A stretch of DNA of 64,000 bases from G965207045 sp965207045 (GCA_965207045.1 OZ242261.1:1054001-1118000); one strand, 5' to 3'. Positions 1 to 10,762 are shown, counted from the stretch's first letter. The notes: generated by a model not told the origin, from the letters alone. Made by a program: numbers and translations.

Positions 1-2
1 AA

Positions 3-908
3 CATCTTCGTCGCATTTCACACATGATAGCTGACGCAATCTATCACCGTATGACGGGTGAAAAAGGATACTTTGATAGCCGTATTGTCTATATAGCAGA
101 ACACAAAAACAAAAAGAGGATTGCAATAATAGACCAGGATGGAGCTAATAGAAAATTTCTAACAGACAGTAACAATTTAGTTTTAACTCCACACTTTTCT
201 CCAGAAAGTATGCGTATTGTTTATATGTCTTATGTCGACGATTTACCAACAATTTATATGCGTAATATTAAAAGCAATGCTGAAGAACTGATTGGAAATT
301 TTTCTGGTATAAAATCTTCTCCAGTATTTACTCCAGACGGGAAAGAGGTATCAATGGCTCGCTCAATAAATGGATCAACTGATATATACAATATTGATCT
401 AGCAACACGAAAAACCACAAAGTTAACAGGTAGATCTGCAATAAATACCTCCCCTTCATACTCACCTGATCAAAAACACATTGTTTTTAATTCTGATCGA
501 GGTGGATCACCACAATTATACGTAATGAATACAAATGGCAGAAAGCAGCATCAAATTAGCAAGCAAAGAGGTAGATATAATTCACCTTCTTGGTCACCAC
601 GAGGTGATTGGATTGCATTTACAAAGGTAATGGAAGGAAATTTTTATATTGGTGTTATGAAACCTGATGGCTCTGGAGAGAGATTATTGACAACAAGTTA
701 CCTTGTTGAAAGTCCAACTTGGTCACCAAATGGTCGTATAATTGCTTTCACAAAACATATTAAGCACAAAGACGGCAAAACTGAAAAAAAGCTATATTCA
801 ATTGATTTAACAGGAGAAAATGAAAGGATAGTCCACACAAACACAGAAGCATCAGATCCTTCCTGGTCACCACTTTTACAACAGGATAGAAGTATTTTAC
901 GAACATAA
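3..908 (+). CDS. tolB: Tol-Pal system protein TolB, C-terminal part (5' end outside window)
   Basis: Periplasmic beta-propeller protein of the Tol-Pal envelope complex. The frame is open from base 3, before the first ATG at 24, and begins HLRRISHMIADAIYHRMTGE, which matches the end of the TolB N-terminal domain. The true start therefore lies upstream of the window. The rest is a run of propeller blades with recurring SPSYSPD, SPSWSPRGDW, SPTWSPNGR and DPSWSP motifs, each followed by an I-x-F strand, as expected of TolB/WD40-like repeats. Family length is about 430 residues; roughly 300 are visible here. It faces carB convergently across about 200 bases in which I see no gene. Identification is secure. 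Confidence 0.95.
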   Translation, partial: HLRRISHMIADAIYHRMTGEKGYFDSRIVYIAEHKNKKRIAIIDQDGANRKFLTDSNNLVLTPHFSPESMRIVYMSYVDDLPTIYMRNIKSNAEELIGNFSGIKSSPVFTPDGKEVSMARSINGSTDIYNIDLATRKTTKLTGRSAINTSPSYSPDQKHIVFNSDRGGSPQLYVMNTNGRKQHQISKQRGRYNSPSWSPRGDWIAFTKVMEGNFYIGVMKPDGSGERLLTTSYLVESPTWSPNGRIIAFTKHIKHKDGKTEKKLYSIDLTGENERIVHTNTEASDPSWSPLLQQDRSILRT

Positions 909-1111
909 AAGTATAAATTGTAATCTTTAGAACACTGATGTAAAGAATGATAAAAGAAAGTTAAACCACTCCTTAATAAGAGGAATTCTTTTAGTAAAAA
1001 TCCTTACCTTTTGTTAATGACGAAAACGCATAAAAAAATACCATAAAAAAATTTCTTCCAGGCATATCATAATGTTACTAAGATAGAGACCTAAAATTTT
1101 AAGAATATTCT

Positions 1112-4100
1112 TCAATAATTTTGAAGAGGTTTTATAGAAAATTTACTATTTTTAATCCGTTGAATTGCATGAGTAAGTGCACTTGCTGCTGTTATTGTAG
1201 TACAATAAGGAACCTTTTTATTTAAAGCTGTAGTTCTTATACTAGCACTATCTGCTATTGATTTTACACCTTCAGAAGTATTTATGACTAAAGAAATACT
1301 ATCGCTAATTAACATATCAACAATATGCGGCCTACCTTGACTCACTTTATTTACACTTTCCACATCTAATCCTCTTCTGTTTAAAAATTCAGCAGTGCCT
1401 TTAGTAGCTACCAAATTAAAACCTATCACCGCAAGTTTTCTAGCAACTTCATAAGCCTTATCTTTATCATAATCCTTAACAGATATAAACACTTTTCCAC
1501 TCACTGGCAAGATATTTCCAGCTGCTATATGTGCTTTAGCAAATGCTAAACCAAACTCATTATCCAAGCCCATCACCTCACCTGTAGATTTCATTTCTGG
1601 ACCTAAGATAACATCACTCCCTGGAAAACGGGAAAACGGGAAAACAGAGCTCTTCACTGCAACATGTTTTATTAGTACATCATCCAAATTAAATTCAGAA
1701 AGATTTTGTCCTAAAATCACTCGAGTAGCTATTTGTGCAACTTGCACTCCGGTTGCTTTTGCTACAAAAGGAATGGTTCGACTTGCACGAGGATTCACTT
1801 CCAATACATATATTTCATCATTTTTGACTGCAAATTGTATGTTCATCAATCCTCTAGATTTAAGTGCTAAAGCTATAGAGATTGACTGTTCTTTCATTGT
1901 CTCTTTTACAGCAGCATTTATTTTATATGGTGGTAGAACACATGAAGAATCCCCTGAATGTATTCCCGCTTCTTCTATATGTTCCATTATCCCAGCAATG
2001 TACACTAGCTTACCATCACTGATTAAGTCAACATCTAACTCAACAGCATCAGAAAGAAAACGGTCTAATAACAAAGCACCATGATCAAATACATTCTTGT
2101 GAATTTTACAGTATTCTCTCAAATCATTATCTTGATAAATTATTGACATAGACTGCCCACCTAAAACATATGACGGTCTTATAACAACTGGAAAACCAGT
2201 TAATTTTATCTTTTCATATAACTCAGCCTCATTAAAACAAATTGCATTTTGTGGCTGTTGTAGATTAAGAACACACAATAATTTCTGAAATTTGTCACGG
2301 TCTTCTGCTTGATCTATTGCAGAACAATTTGTTCCCAGAATATTTATCCCTGTTTTTTCTAATACTTTAGCTAATTTCAAAGGGGTCTGCCCACCAAACT
2401 GTACTATCACACCTAATAGTTCACCTTCTTGTTTTTCTTTTGCTATAATATCTAAAACATGTTCAGACGTTAAAGGAGAAAAATACAATCGATCTGACAT
2501 ATCATAATCCGTAGAAACAGTCTCTGGATTGCAATTTATCATAATCGCTTCAAAACCCATTTTCTGAATAGCTTTTATTGCATGAACACAAACATAATCG
2601 AACTCTACTCCTTGTCCTATTCTATTAGGTCCACTGCCTAAAACTATAACCTTTTTCCTCTTAGAAATACCAGCTTCACATGCAAAGCTATTTTCATATG
2701 AGCTATATATATAGCTAGTATTTGTTGGAAATTCAGCAGCACAGCTATCAACACGCTTATAAACAGGTAATATTCTATTCTCTTTACGTAATTGCCTTAC
2801 ATTAATTCCTGTCAATTCACTTAATCTTTCATCTGAAAAACCCATTTTTTTTATATCTATTAAATTCTCTAATAAATCTGTCCTACCTTCTTGTATCTTT
2901 TTTTCAACAAGAATAATGTTCATTATTTGCTCTAAAAACCATTTATCATACTTTGTAATTTCATAAATTTCATCGATAGATATTCCTTTTCGCATAGCAT
3001 CAGCTATAACAAGCAATCTATTCGGGTGAATCCTTGCTAAAGCAAGCTTTATATCTTCCTTCGATACATCATGTGCAAGAATAGGATTTAACCCAGTCAT
3101 TCCTATTTCTAAAGAACAAAATGCTTTCTGCAAAGACTCTGCAAAGCACCTGCCTATTGCCATAACCTCTCCTACTGATTTCATCGCACTAGAAAGTTCA
3201 GGCTCAACATCAATAAACTTATCAAAGTTAAATCTCGGAATTTTTGTAACAATATAATCGATCGTTGGTTCAAAAGCAGCTGAGATTGAATTTACACAAT
3301 CATTTTTTATCTCATCAAGAGTGAAACCAACAGCAAGTTTTGCTGCTACTTTTGCAACCGGAAAACCAGTTGCTTTTGAAGCTAAAGCAGATGAACGGGA
3401 GACTCTAGGGTTCATTTCAATAACCATTAAGCTATTATCATCTTTTGGATCAACAGCAAACTGCACATTTGAACCTCCAGTATCAACACCTATCTCACGC
3501 AAAATTGCAAAAGATGCATCTCTCATTCTCTGATATTCAATATCTCTTAAAGTAAGCGCAGGTGCAACAGTAATACTATCACCAGTATGCACACCCATAG
3601 GATCTATGTTTTCAATTGAACACACAATTATGCAATTATCGTTAGAATCACGTATCACCTCCATTTCAAATTCTTTCCAACCAATTATTGATTGGTCCAC
3701 TTGAACTTCACAAATAGGCGACGTTTCAAGGCCTTTTTTCACTATATTTAAAAATTCCTCTTTATTATATGCAACTCCGCCTCCAGCTCCACCCAAAGTA
3801 AAAGAGGCTCTAATAATCATAGGTAACCCTATTTCTTGCAAAGCATTTTCTGCTTCTCCCATACTTTTGATTATCATATTTTTTGGGTATTTAAGCCCTA
3901 TCTTATCTAAAACCTTGCTAAATTTTCCTCTATCCTCTGATTTTTCAATTGCTTCTTGATTGGCACCAATTAGTTCGACATTATACTTTGCTAATACTCC
4001 CTGTTGCACTAATTGCATCGCGATGTTAAGTGCTACCTGTCCACCAACAGTGGGTAGCAACGCATCAGGCCTTTCTCGTACAATAATCCTCTCTAAAAAG

Positions 4101-4315
4101 TCAGTATTAATAGGTTCAATATAAGTCACATCAGCCATCTCACGATCTGTCATAATCGTAGCTGGGTTAGAATTTACTAAAATTACTTTATAACCCTCTT
4201 CCCGCAAAGCTTTGCAGGCTTGCGTTCCGGAATAATCAAATTCACAAGCCTGTCCAATAATGATTGGTCCTGCACCAACTATTAAGATTGATTGTATATC
4301 AGTACGTTTTGGCAT
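1112..4315 (-). CDS. carB: Carbamoyl-phosphate synthase large subunit
   Basis: Makes carbamoyl phosphate from bicarbonate, ATP and glutamine-derived ammonia for pyrimidine synthesis in the cytosol. It is 1067 residues, the usual length. Two homologous ATP-grasp halves are visible: the N-terminal half opens with the nucleotide-binding segment ILIVGAGPIIIGQACEFDYSG, echoed in the second half near residue 560 by VIVLGSGPNRIGQGVEFDY. The IEMNPRVSRSSALASKATG and LEVNPRASRTIPFVAKATG signatures follow in the two halves. The last about 130 residues form the MGS-like regulatory domain. The small subunit gene carA is not in the window, so the two subunits are encoded apart. No frameshift or missing motif was seen. 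Confidence 0.97.
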   Translation of the reverse strand: MPKRTDIQSILIVGAGPIIIGQACEFDYSGTQACKALREEGYKVILVNSNPATIMTDREMADVTYIEPINTDFLERIIVRERPDALLPTVGGQVALNIAMQLVQQGVLAKYNVELIGANQEAIEKSEDRGKFSKVLDKIGLKYPKNMIIKSMGEAENALQEIGLPMIIRASFTLGGAGGGVAYNKEEFLNIVKKGLETSPICEVQVDQSIIGWKEFEMEVIRDSNDNCIIVCSIENIDPMGVHTGDSITVAPALTLRDIEYQRMRDASFAILREIGVDTGGSNVQFAVDPKDDNSLMVIEMNPRVSRSSALASKATGFPVAKVAAKLAVGFTLDEIKNDCVNSISAAFEPTIDYIVTKIPRFNFDKFIDVEPELSSAMKSVGEVMAIGRCFAESLQKAFCSLEIGMTGLNPILAHDVSKEDIKLALARIHPNRLLVIADAMRKGISIDEIYEITKYDKWFLEQIMNIILVEKKIQEGRTDLLENLIDIKKMGFSDERLSELTGINVRQLRKENRILPVYKRVDSCAAEFPTNTSYIYSSYENSFACEAGISKRKKVIVLGSGPNRIGQGVEFDYVCVHAIKAIQKMGFEAIMINCNPETVSTDYDMSDRLYFSPLTSEHVLDIIAKEKQEGELLGVIVQFGGQTPLKLAKVLEKTGINILGTNCSAIDQAEDRDKFQKLLCVLNLQQPQNAICFNEAELYEKIKLTGFPVVIRPSYVLGGQSMSIIYQDNDLREYCKIHKNVFDHGALLLDRFLSDAVELDVDLISDGKLVYIAGIMEHIEEAGIHSGDSSCVLPPYKINAAVKETMKEQSISIALALKSRGLMNIQFAVKNDEIYVLEVNPRASRTIPFVAKATGVQVAQIATRVILGQNLSEFNLDDVLIKHVAVKSSVFPFSRFPGSDVILGPEMKSTGEVMGLDNEFGLAFAKAHIAAGNILPVSGKVFISVKDYDKDKAYEVARKLAVIGFNLVATKGTAEFLNRRGLDVESVNKVSQGRPHIVDMLISDSISLVINTSEGVKSIADSASIRTTALNKKVPYCTTITAASALTHAIQRIKNSKFSIKPLQNY

Positions 4316-6357
4316 CTATATAGTCATGTTTACGAACTATTCTAGCAATTAATATTCAAATCATCTAGTTTACTTTTGTAAAAAATACATTGATTATATT
4401 ATTAGTATGGTTTATGCTAATGAGCAGTTAATTAATAGGTAAGAGTGAAAGATTACACATACAAAAAAAGCTAAAATAGTTACTAGTAACACTGAAGTAA
4501 AGCAGTTAGATAAAATGCATAAATTGAAGATGATGACACAAGCAAGAAAACAAGAAGAATTTAATAAGAAGTTTGATAAAAGCAAGTAAAATTATCACAA
4601 CTTGACTGAAGGTAATTATCCTGAATGTTAGTTTTGCTCTTGTTGTGCATCGCCATAGTACTTTCCGGAGCAGGAACAACACCAGTAGAAGCAAATGGAA
4701 GCTGCTTCCTTCTCTTAGAGAAGATTGGATTGTAATTTTGCATCCAATAAATGTTGTAAAAAAGAGTAAGAAGCATAGGAGCAAACCCATTAATAGAGGA
4801 GAATAACCAATTTCAGCAATCAGTGAAACAGTAACAGAACAAACTAGGTTCCAGTCGCAATAGATAACCCCTTGAAGTAGGAGAAGGATGTCAATTAGAA
4901 AGGCTCTTTTTTTATCCAATTGAATAACTATTTACATGAAATTGTTTTAATTGAAGCTAACTAAACATATCTTTTTTAGAAACTATATTACTCAGGTAGT
5001 TCATACTAACAGTAAGTAAAGATGAATGACAATTTAGGTGATAATAGATTTCAAGAGAGTTTGGCTTATAAGAATTTTTGATATTGTAACTGGTGACAAC
5101 AGAGCTATCCATGCAAAGGTTGATTATCTGGAATATTTGTGTTTGTCATAGACTTATTTCGCTATTATTGTTATCCAAGAATTGGAGCTGCGAATAAGCT
5201 ATGAAGAAGCATTTACTTTACCTTTATACACTTTCGTCTCTAATCTATGTTAGTTGTTAATCTTGTAGAACAAGCTTACGACCTGTATCAAGAAATAGCT
5301 AACAAGGCCAAATTGCACTAAGAAACTACTGCAAACAGAACAGAAGAAACAGCCCGATGACAATAATCAATTCTTAATTGAAAGTTCTTTTGCTGTAGGC
5401 TCTTTCTACAATATATTAACCTCCCTCTACTAAGATAGTAAGAAAATAAAAGATGGAGGACTGAGCATATGTGCTGTCTAGTGAAACTTGCTGATAGCAT
5501 AATCAGAAAAATACAAGTTAACGAGCAAAGTAACTGAGTTCCTGCTGCCGGGGGGGCTATGATGATTCCACGTAATAGCTGTTTCTTGTTATTCATTTGT
5601 TGCACGTGTATTTTTCTCAGGAACATTACTAGCAAATAAATTCTGTATTATCCAGAATTTATAAGGAAGGTTAGAAAGTTAAATTCTCACTTTATTTTTC
5701 TCTTTTTCAGTATTATTGCAGTTTTATAAGCATTGTAAATTAGTTTACTGTTCACTTATTTTACATATTAGTTACTGAGCTCACTTATTGGGCCAGTGTA
5801 GACTTATGTGGAAGTAAGTAACACAAGTATTAAAGGTATTAAAGAAGGAGTTGAAAGACAGATCTTCTTACCCTGTAAAAAATGCTTAATCTGTACTTTT
5901 TATCTATAAAAACATTCTTCTTTTCATAGTTGTCACTGAGAAAATACGTACTGCTTTATCTAGCTGTAAAAGCAAAATGTTGATATCAAGAAAATATTGA
6001 CAGCAGATTGATCCACTTGTCTATTTCTATTCAAAATAAAACTAAGGCTTTGGTTAAGTAATAGAAAAAAAACAGTTATTACATTGAAGACTCAAATATG
6101 TAATGGCTTGTCAAAAATTATCACATGCTACTTTTGTTGGATTAACGCTTTTTAGCACATAATCAGGATACTTTTTTAAAAGTAGTGCGCTGGACGAAAC
6201 AAGTTTAGCTTTGAAAAACTTTATGTACTGTCTCTCTTTAGGGCTTTTTTTTACTCTCTTGCTTAACTTTCTTCTTAGCTTTACGGTTTGTTATAAAAGA
6301 AGAGCGCCAGAAACGCAGAAACATCAGTAATCAGCAGCAAAAAAAGATGAAGAATGA
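4316..6357. other. Decayed intergenic stretch, about 2 kb
   Basis: No intact gene is recognised. Short open pieces change frame every 30-120 bases. On the plus strand one lysine-rich piece (about 4450-4590) is followed by a hydrophobic segment (4625-4741), and another hydrophobic segment ends near 6300. This is the texture of one or more decayed small membrane-protein genes. The two minus-strand ORFs here (about 4506-4919 and 5318-5635) look like chance openings: their compositions are unlike neighbouring proteins and no family is recognisable. Confidence 0.5.
4450..4741 (+). pseudogene. Possible remnant of a small membrane protein
   Basis: One frame gives a 45-residue hydrophilic piece containing HKLKMMTQARKQEEFNKKF and ending in a stop at about 4590. 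A second frame beginning at the ATG at 4625 gives MLVLLLLCIAIVLSGAG, a clear hydrophobic helix, and stops at about 4739. The two pieces lie in different frames, as expected of a gene broken by indels. No family is recognised and the assignment as one gene is inference. Confidence 0.25.
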
Positions 6358-6432
6358 AATGCAATTACCCCCACCCTAAAAACTATTAATGATAATGAAA
6401 TAGCTATTAGAACTTTTATAAAACAAAATGGT

Positions 6433-6810
6433 ATGGTTCTGCTTAATATAGTAGCAACTAGAATTAACAACAATACTGAAACAAGCAAAACGTTTAATTT
6501 AAAAGAACAAGGTGATCATTATCCTGTTCATGACATTAAAGAGTTAGAAAATTTGCGTACAACTATAAAACTTCCTGTCATTGATGAGGAAAGCAACGTA
6601 TTAAAAATTATACACTTCAATTGGCAGGAGAAGAATACAAACCCTTCAGCAGATACAGTTACTTCAGCAATTGCAAATATTCATCATGTAAAAACAAGTA
6701 CCGCTCAAAATGAACTAACTCTGATAGAAGGAGAACCAAGTCAAATAATAAAGGAAATCAAAGGTGAAAAACATCTTGATACAGTAGAACAACAGGAAAC
6801 AAACGTCTAA
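6433..6810 (+). CDS. Unknown protein, 125 residues, possibly the remnant of a longer membrane protein
   Basis: The ORF is soluble and hydrophilic with no recognised domain. The frame is open back to 6358 without an ATG. Further upstream, after three in-frame stops, the same frame encodes a hydrophobic segment (around LLLNFLLSFTVCYKRRAP, ending near 6310). That suggests the present ORF is the surviving C-terminal domain of a longer membrane protein whose N-terminal part has decayed. It ends convergently against nuoH with a 4-base overlap. It may be an expressed short protein or a pseudogene; the sequence does not decide. Confidence 0.4.
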   Translation: MVLLNIVATRINNNTETSKTFNLKEQGDHYPVHDIKELENLRTTIKLPVIDEESNVLKIIHFNWQEKNTNPSADTVTSAIANIHHVKTSTAQNELTLIEGEPSQIIKEIKGEKHLDTVEQQETNV

Positions 6811-7817
6811 AGTTTAAAAATCACCTTCACAAATGATGACAAAACAACCCATGTAAGAGACAAAGGCAATAAAACTTTCCAGCTCAGTCTCATAAGCTGG
6901 TCATACCTATATCTTGGCAATGCTGCACGGGCAACAATGAACCAAAATAGAACAAAACATATTTTTAAACAAAACCAGACCAAAGCAGGTACATTGTAAA
7001 ATAGCTCAACATCAATTGGCGGATACCAGCCACCCATAAAAAAGAGAACCATCATAGCACTGGTTAAAATCATGTTTGCATATTCACCCAAAAAAAATAA
7101 TGCAAAAAATATAGATGAATACTCAACATTGTAACCCGCAACCAATTCTGCCTCAGCTTCTGGAAGGTCAAAAGGATGCCTATTTGTTTCAGCAAGTATT
7201 GATATAAAAAATACAATAGCCATAGGTAACATAAAAAGATCAATCCAATACGGCAGATCATGTTTTGCAACAACCATTTCTGCTAAATTCAATGAACCAG
7301 AAAAAATTATTATGCAAACAATTACTAAACCCATAGATACTTCATAGGATATCATTTGTGAAGCCGACCTCAAAGCACCCAGAAAAGCATAATGTGAATT
7401 ACTTGCCCAACCCGCCATAATAATCCCATATACTCCTAGAGAAGAAGTTGCTAGAAGGTATAAAACACCAACGTTAATGTTGGCAATTACATTAGGCACC
7501 ACAATTCCTTCAACAATTTTAGCATTCCAAGGAATTACTGCCCAACCAATAAATGCTAGGACAAAAGTTGTCACAGGTGCAATTAAGAAAACAAATTTAT
7601 TTGCTTGTGTAGGAAAGATATTCTCCTTCAAAAGCAATTTAAAAGCATCAGCAATAGGTTGCAATAATCCAAAAAAACCAACCTTTGTAGGGCCCAGTCT
7701 TAATTGGATAGCACCAATAATTTTTCTTTCTGCTAAAGTCAAATATGCTACTGACAAAACAAGAGGTATTATTAGCATTAATATCTGTAAAATAGTATTA
7801 AATATATATTCAATCAC
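6807..7817 (-). CDS. nuoH: NADH-quinone oxidoreductase subunit H
   Basis: Membrane subunit of respiratory complex I at the junction with the peripheral arm, lining the quinone chamber. It is 336 residues with about eight hydrophobic helices. Family signatures are seen: LAERKIIGAIQLRLGPTKVG near the N-terminus, the QPIADAFKLLLKE segment, and AETNRHPFDLPEAEAELVAG in the conserved acidic loop. The start is GTG at 7817, overlapping the nuoG stop by 8 bases, so translation is probably coupled. Complex I genes are split: nuoG-nuoH here, nuoM-nuoN at 12.7-15.5 kb and nuoA-B-C at 56-57.5 kb. Confidence 0.97.
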   Translation of the reverse strand: MIEYIFNTILQILMLIIPLVLSVAYLTLAERKIIGAIQLRLGPTKVGFFGLLQPIADAFKLLLKENIFPTQANKFVFLIAPVTTFVLAFIGWAVIPWNAKIVEGIVVPNVIANINVGVLYLLATSSLGVYGIIMAGWASNSHYAFLGALRSASQMISYEVSMGLVIVCIIIFSGSLNLAEMVVAKHDLPYWIDLFMLPMAIVFFISILAETNRHPFDLPEAEAELVAGYNVEYSSIFFALFFLGEYANMILTSAMMVLFFMGGWYPPIDVELFYNVPALVWFCLKICFVLFWFIVARAALPRYRYDQLMRLSWKVLLPLSLTWVVLSSFVKVIFKL

Positions 7818-9807
7818 AACAAAATTCCTCCGTGCATTGCGCCATAATCTTTGAAGCTCTACTAATAGGGTCAGTCATATAAAAATTCTTTTTTTGAGAG
7901 AATATTTTCTTCCCAAGATTTTTGCTCTCACTAATTTTTATATCGCGTTTCTCATCAGGCACTATCACCCCAACTTTCCCAAATGATGGTGAAATATGAG
8001 CAAGTTTATTCCTTACTTTATCTATATTTGAATAAGCAAAATTACAACCAATGAAATTAGCCAAATCTCTTATGATTTGCCAATCATCATAAGCCTCACC
8101 TGGTGCATGAATCGCTCTATAGGCATGTTGCACTCGTCCTTCTGTATTTACATAAGTTGCATCTTTTTCAGTATAAGCTGCACCAGGCAATACAACGTCA
8201 GCATGATGCGCACCTCTATCACCATGATGCCCCTGATAAATGACAAATTGCTTATCAGTTATCTTATCAAAATTTATCTCATCCGCTCCCAATAAATATA
8301 TAACTTCTGAATCAAAATCTACAGGATTACTTAAACCAAAATCAAGAGCACCAACCGTAGAAGCATGTTGATGCAAAACGTTAAAACCATTCCAGCTTCC
8401 ATCCCACATCTTATATTTCTTAGCAATTTGCCAAGCAATACTTAATAAAGCCTCACCTTCTTTTATGCATAATGCATCAATTCCTAATATCAACATCGGT
8501 TTAGATGAATTATTCATCTTTGCGCATATCTCATGTTTCCCATCTAATATGCTTTGCAAAATTGCAGGATCATCACCTAACTGTACAACAGGATAAGTAA
8601 AATTGGCTTCTCGCCCAATATTTACAACAAGCAAATTATTTACCAAACATACTTTCCTAATTCGTGCATTTATAATAGGAGCCTCTAGCCTTGGATTAGT
8701 ACCGATTAGAAGACAAAAGTCTGCTTCTTCTACTCCTGCAATAGTAGTGTTGAATATATAATTACTACGGCTTGCAGTGGAAAATACTTCCCCTCTTTGA
8801 CAACAAGAGATAGAATTTTCACCCAAAGTCTGTATAAACTCCTTTAATAAAAATATAGACTCACAATCAGCGAAATCACCGATTATTGCTGAGATTTTCT
8901 TTCCTAAAATATTTTCTTTTATGCAAGCAAAAGCCTCTTTAAATACTACAGGTTTCAGCTTCCCATCCTTTCTAACATAAGGTTTATCAAGCCTTTGTGT
9001 AGCTAAGCCATCATATGAAAACCTGGCTTTATCAGAAATCCATTCTTCATTTATGTCTTCGTTCAGCCGTGGTAAAATCCGCATTACCTTTTGCCCACGC
9101 GAATCAACTCTTATAGCACTCCCCACTGCATCTAAAACATCAATAGTTTCAGTATGAGATAATTCCCATGGCCTAGCTGTAAATGAATATGGTTTAGAAG
9201 TTAGGGCTCCTACCGGGCATAAATCAATTATATTCCCAGATAATTCAGACTTTAAAGATTGTTTGATATAAGTACTAATTTCCATATCTTCGCCGCGACC
9301 TATTGTTCCCAATTGCTCTACCCCAGCAACATCAGACAAAAATCTGACACATCTGGTGCAGTGTATGCAACGATTCATAGCTGTTTCAATCAAAGGTCCA
9401 AAATGTTTTTTAGGAACAGACCTTTTGTTTTCAGCAAATCTGCTCTCACCACAACCATATGCCATGGCCTGATCTTGCAAGTCACATTCACCCCCCTGAT
9501 CACAGATAGGACAGTCAAGAGGATGGTTAATTAGCAAAAACTCCATAACACCAGCCCTTGCTTTTCTCACCATAGGAGTATTAGTCCTTATTACCATACC
9601 ATCAGCAATAGGCATAGCACAGGAAGCAACAGGCTTAGGCGGACCACCTTCAATCTCCACTAAGCACATACGGCAATTTCCTGCAATAGCCAACCTTTCA
9701 TGGTAGCAAAAACGAGGTATCTCAATGCCAATCATCTCGCAAGCCTGAAGAACCGTAAATCCAGACTCCAGTTCTATTTTTTTATCATTAATAGTTACGT
9801 TGATCAC
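7810..9807 (-). CDS. nuoG: NADH-quinone oxidoreductase subunit G
   Basis: Iron-sulfur subunit of the complex I peripheral arm, 665 residues. The N-terminal [2Fe-2S] ferredoxin domain shows CYHERLAIAGNCRMCLVEIEGG and a later Cys (ASCAMP). It is followed by HPLDCPICDQGGECDLQD and NRCIHCTRCVRF, the [4Fe-4S] ligand segments. The remainder is a molybdopterin-oxidoreductase-like domain. The start is GTG at 9807, whose G is shared with the TAG stop of the small upstream ORF (TAGTG). The stop overlaps nuoH. The three genes look like one transcription unit. No key residue appears to be missing. Confidence 0.96.
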   Translation of the reverse strand: MINVTINDKKIELESGFTVLQACEMIGIEIPRFCYHERLAIAGNCRMCLVEIEGGPPKPVASCAMPIADGMVIRTNTPMVRKARAGVMEFLLINHPLDCPICDQGGECDLQDQAMAYGCGESRFAENKRSVPKKHFGPLIETAMNRCIHCTRCVRFLSDVAGVEQLGTIGRGEDMEISTYIKQSLKSELSGNIIDLCPVGALTSKPYSFTARPWELSHTETIDVLDAVGSAIRVDSRGQKVMRILPRLNEDINEEWISDKARFSYDGLATQRLDKPYVRKDGKLKPVVFKEAFACIKENILGKKISAIIGDFADCESIFLLKEFIQTLGENSISCCQRGEVFSTASRSNYIFNTTIAGVEEADFCLLIGTNPRLEAPIINARIRKVCLVNNLLVVNIGREANFTYPVVQLGDDPAILQSILDGKHEICAKMNNSSKPMLILGIDALCIKEGEALLSIAWQIAKKYKMWDGSWNGFNVLHQHASTVGALDFGLSNPVDFDSEVIYLLGADEINFDKITDKQFVIYQGHHGDRGAHHADVVLPGAAYTEKDATYVNTEGRVQHAYRAIHAPGEAYDDWQIIRDLANFIGCNFAYSNIDKVRNKLAHISPSFGKVGVIVPDEKRDIKISESKNLGKKIFSQKKNFYMTDPISRASKIMAQCTEEFCCD

Positions 9808-10010
9808 TATATACTATCCCACCGTATTGGGTCACCATTTGCATCTTCTACTATATTTTCATCGTTATATTCAGCCGCCATATATTTATAACGCTTTAAC
9901 CCATTTCTATATATATATAAAGTAGGCTTTACAGGCTTACCATTGTACATTTTTTGACCTGAACTCTGTTTAGCTTTCCTTTTCGTTGGATCATTTTTAC
10001 TTTGTGCCAT
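9807..10010 (-). CDS. Small conserved-looking basic protein, 67 residues, unknown function
   Basis: It begins MAQSKNDPTKRKAKQSSGQK, a very basic N-terminus, and continues into a compact Tyr-rich segment (TLYIYRNGLKRYKYMAAEY) with an acidic C-terminus ending in IRWDSI. There is no membrane segment and no domain I can name. It overlaps the GTG start of nuoG by one base, so it is translationally linked to the nuoG-nuoH unit, which argues that it is a real gene. A role connected with complex I is only inferred from position. Confidence 0.7.
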   Translation of the reverse strand: MAQSKNDPTKRKAKQSSGQKMYNGKPVKPTLYIYRNGLKRYKYMAAEYNDENIVEDANGDPIRWDSI

Positions 10011-10180
10011 TTTCTGTCTAATATCAAGTTCCCATTGTTGACGATAACCTAAATCTCATTATTTTTAAAGTAAATTAAAAAGTCGTTAGAAATAAGAAAT
10101 CGACACATAATATCCTAACAAAAATAGTTGAAAAGCACTATATGTATTTATATAATTATTAATTAATAAGATTTAAATAT

Positions 10181-10630
10181 ATGAGAACTGTAATAGAAAT
10201 AGCTATGGAAAGTGCAATGACAAATGGCGTTAATTCTTTTATACGTCATCCAGACTACGAGTATTACCTATCTTTGGGAGTTGTATGCGCTCAAAAAAGG
10301 GCCGATTTGGTAAAAGAACTAATAGAAGACGGACTAATGTCAAAAAAAGTGACAAATGTTATTTTACACTATTAATAGACTCAGCTAGATATGGTAACAC
10401 AGGACTATCTAATAGACACAAAACTGACATTAATAAACAAGATTGAACTTGGACACTATGCTGTCGCACATGGTAATTTAGCAGCAATGAAAGTGGCAGC
10501 TGAAGCTAAGACAGATATAAGAGAGAGGGAATTCAATGAAACGCTTCTAGAAAAAGCAGAAACATTGTTTCATTCTATGGGAGAAGAAACAGCCTACGTA
10601 TTTACGAAGCACAGATACGACCAGTGTTAA
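10181..10630 (+). pseudogene. Ankyrin-repeat pseudogene, paralogue of the next gene, broken by two frameshifts
   Basis: Two short ORFs (10181-10375 and 10391-10630) are pieces of one gene. The first reads SLGVVCAQKRADLVKELIEDG, matching LGFACLEKNVELVKALIEHG in the intact neighbour. At the seven-A run around 10343-10349 the frame is lost. Shifting by one base continues the match, giving SDKCYFTLLIDSARYGN against SDQYDSIALMDSAENDE, as far as DINKQ near 10440. A second compensating shift then returns to the first frame and yields the ankyrin-like ELGHYAVAHGNLAAMKVAAE. Stops at 10376 and 10628 bound the pieces. The intact copy lies 130 bases downstream. Confidence 0.7.
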
Positions 10631-10762
10631 TAAATAGGCAACCTCCTCTTCGGCTTCACCTATTAAAGACTCTCTTCAAACAAGATAGTATCTATAATAA
10701 AAACAGTTGACAAAACAGATAAATATTATACTCATATATAGATTGAATATACAGTAAAAGCC

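Noticed and set aside
4506..5635. Minus-strand ORFs of 137 and 105 residues in the 4.3-6.4 kb gap
   Set aside because: Unusual Leu/Cys- and Phe-rich compositions, no family resemblance, and the overlapping plus strand shows decayed coding pieces; they look like chance openings.
10630..10680. AATAGG / CCTATT hairpin after the ankyrin pseudogene
   Set aside because: Short stem with a long imperfect loop and no T-run; not a convincing terminator.
10707..10740. TTGACA at 10707 as the promoter of the intact ankyrin gene
   Set aside because: Nearby -10-like hexamers sit at spacings of 14 or 22 bases, outside the usual range.
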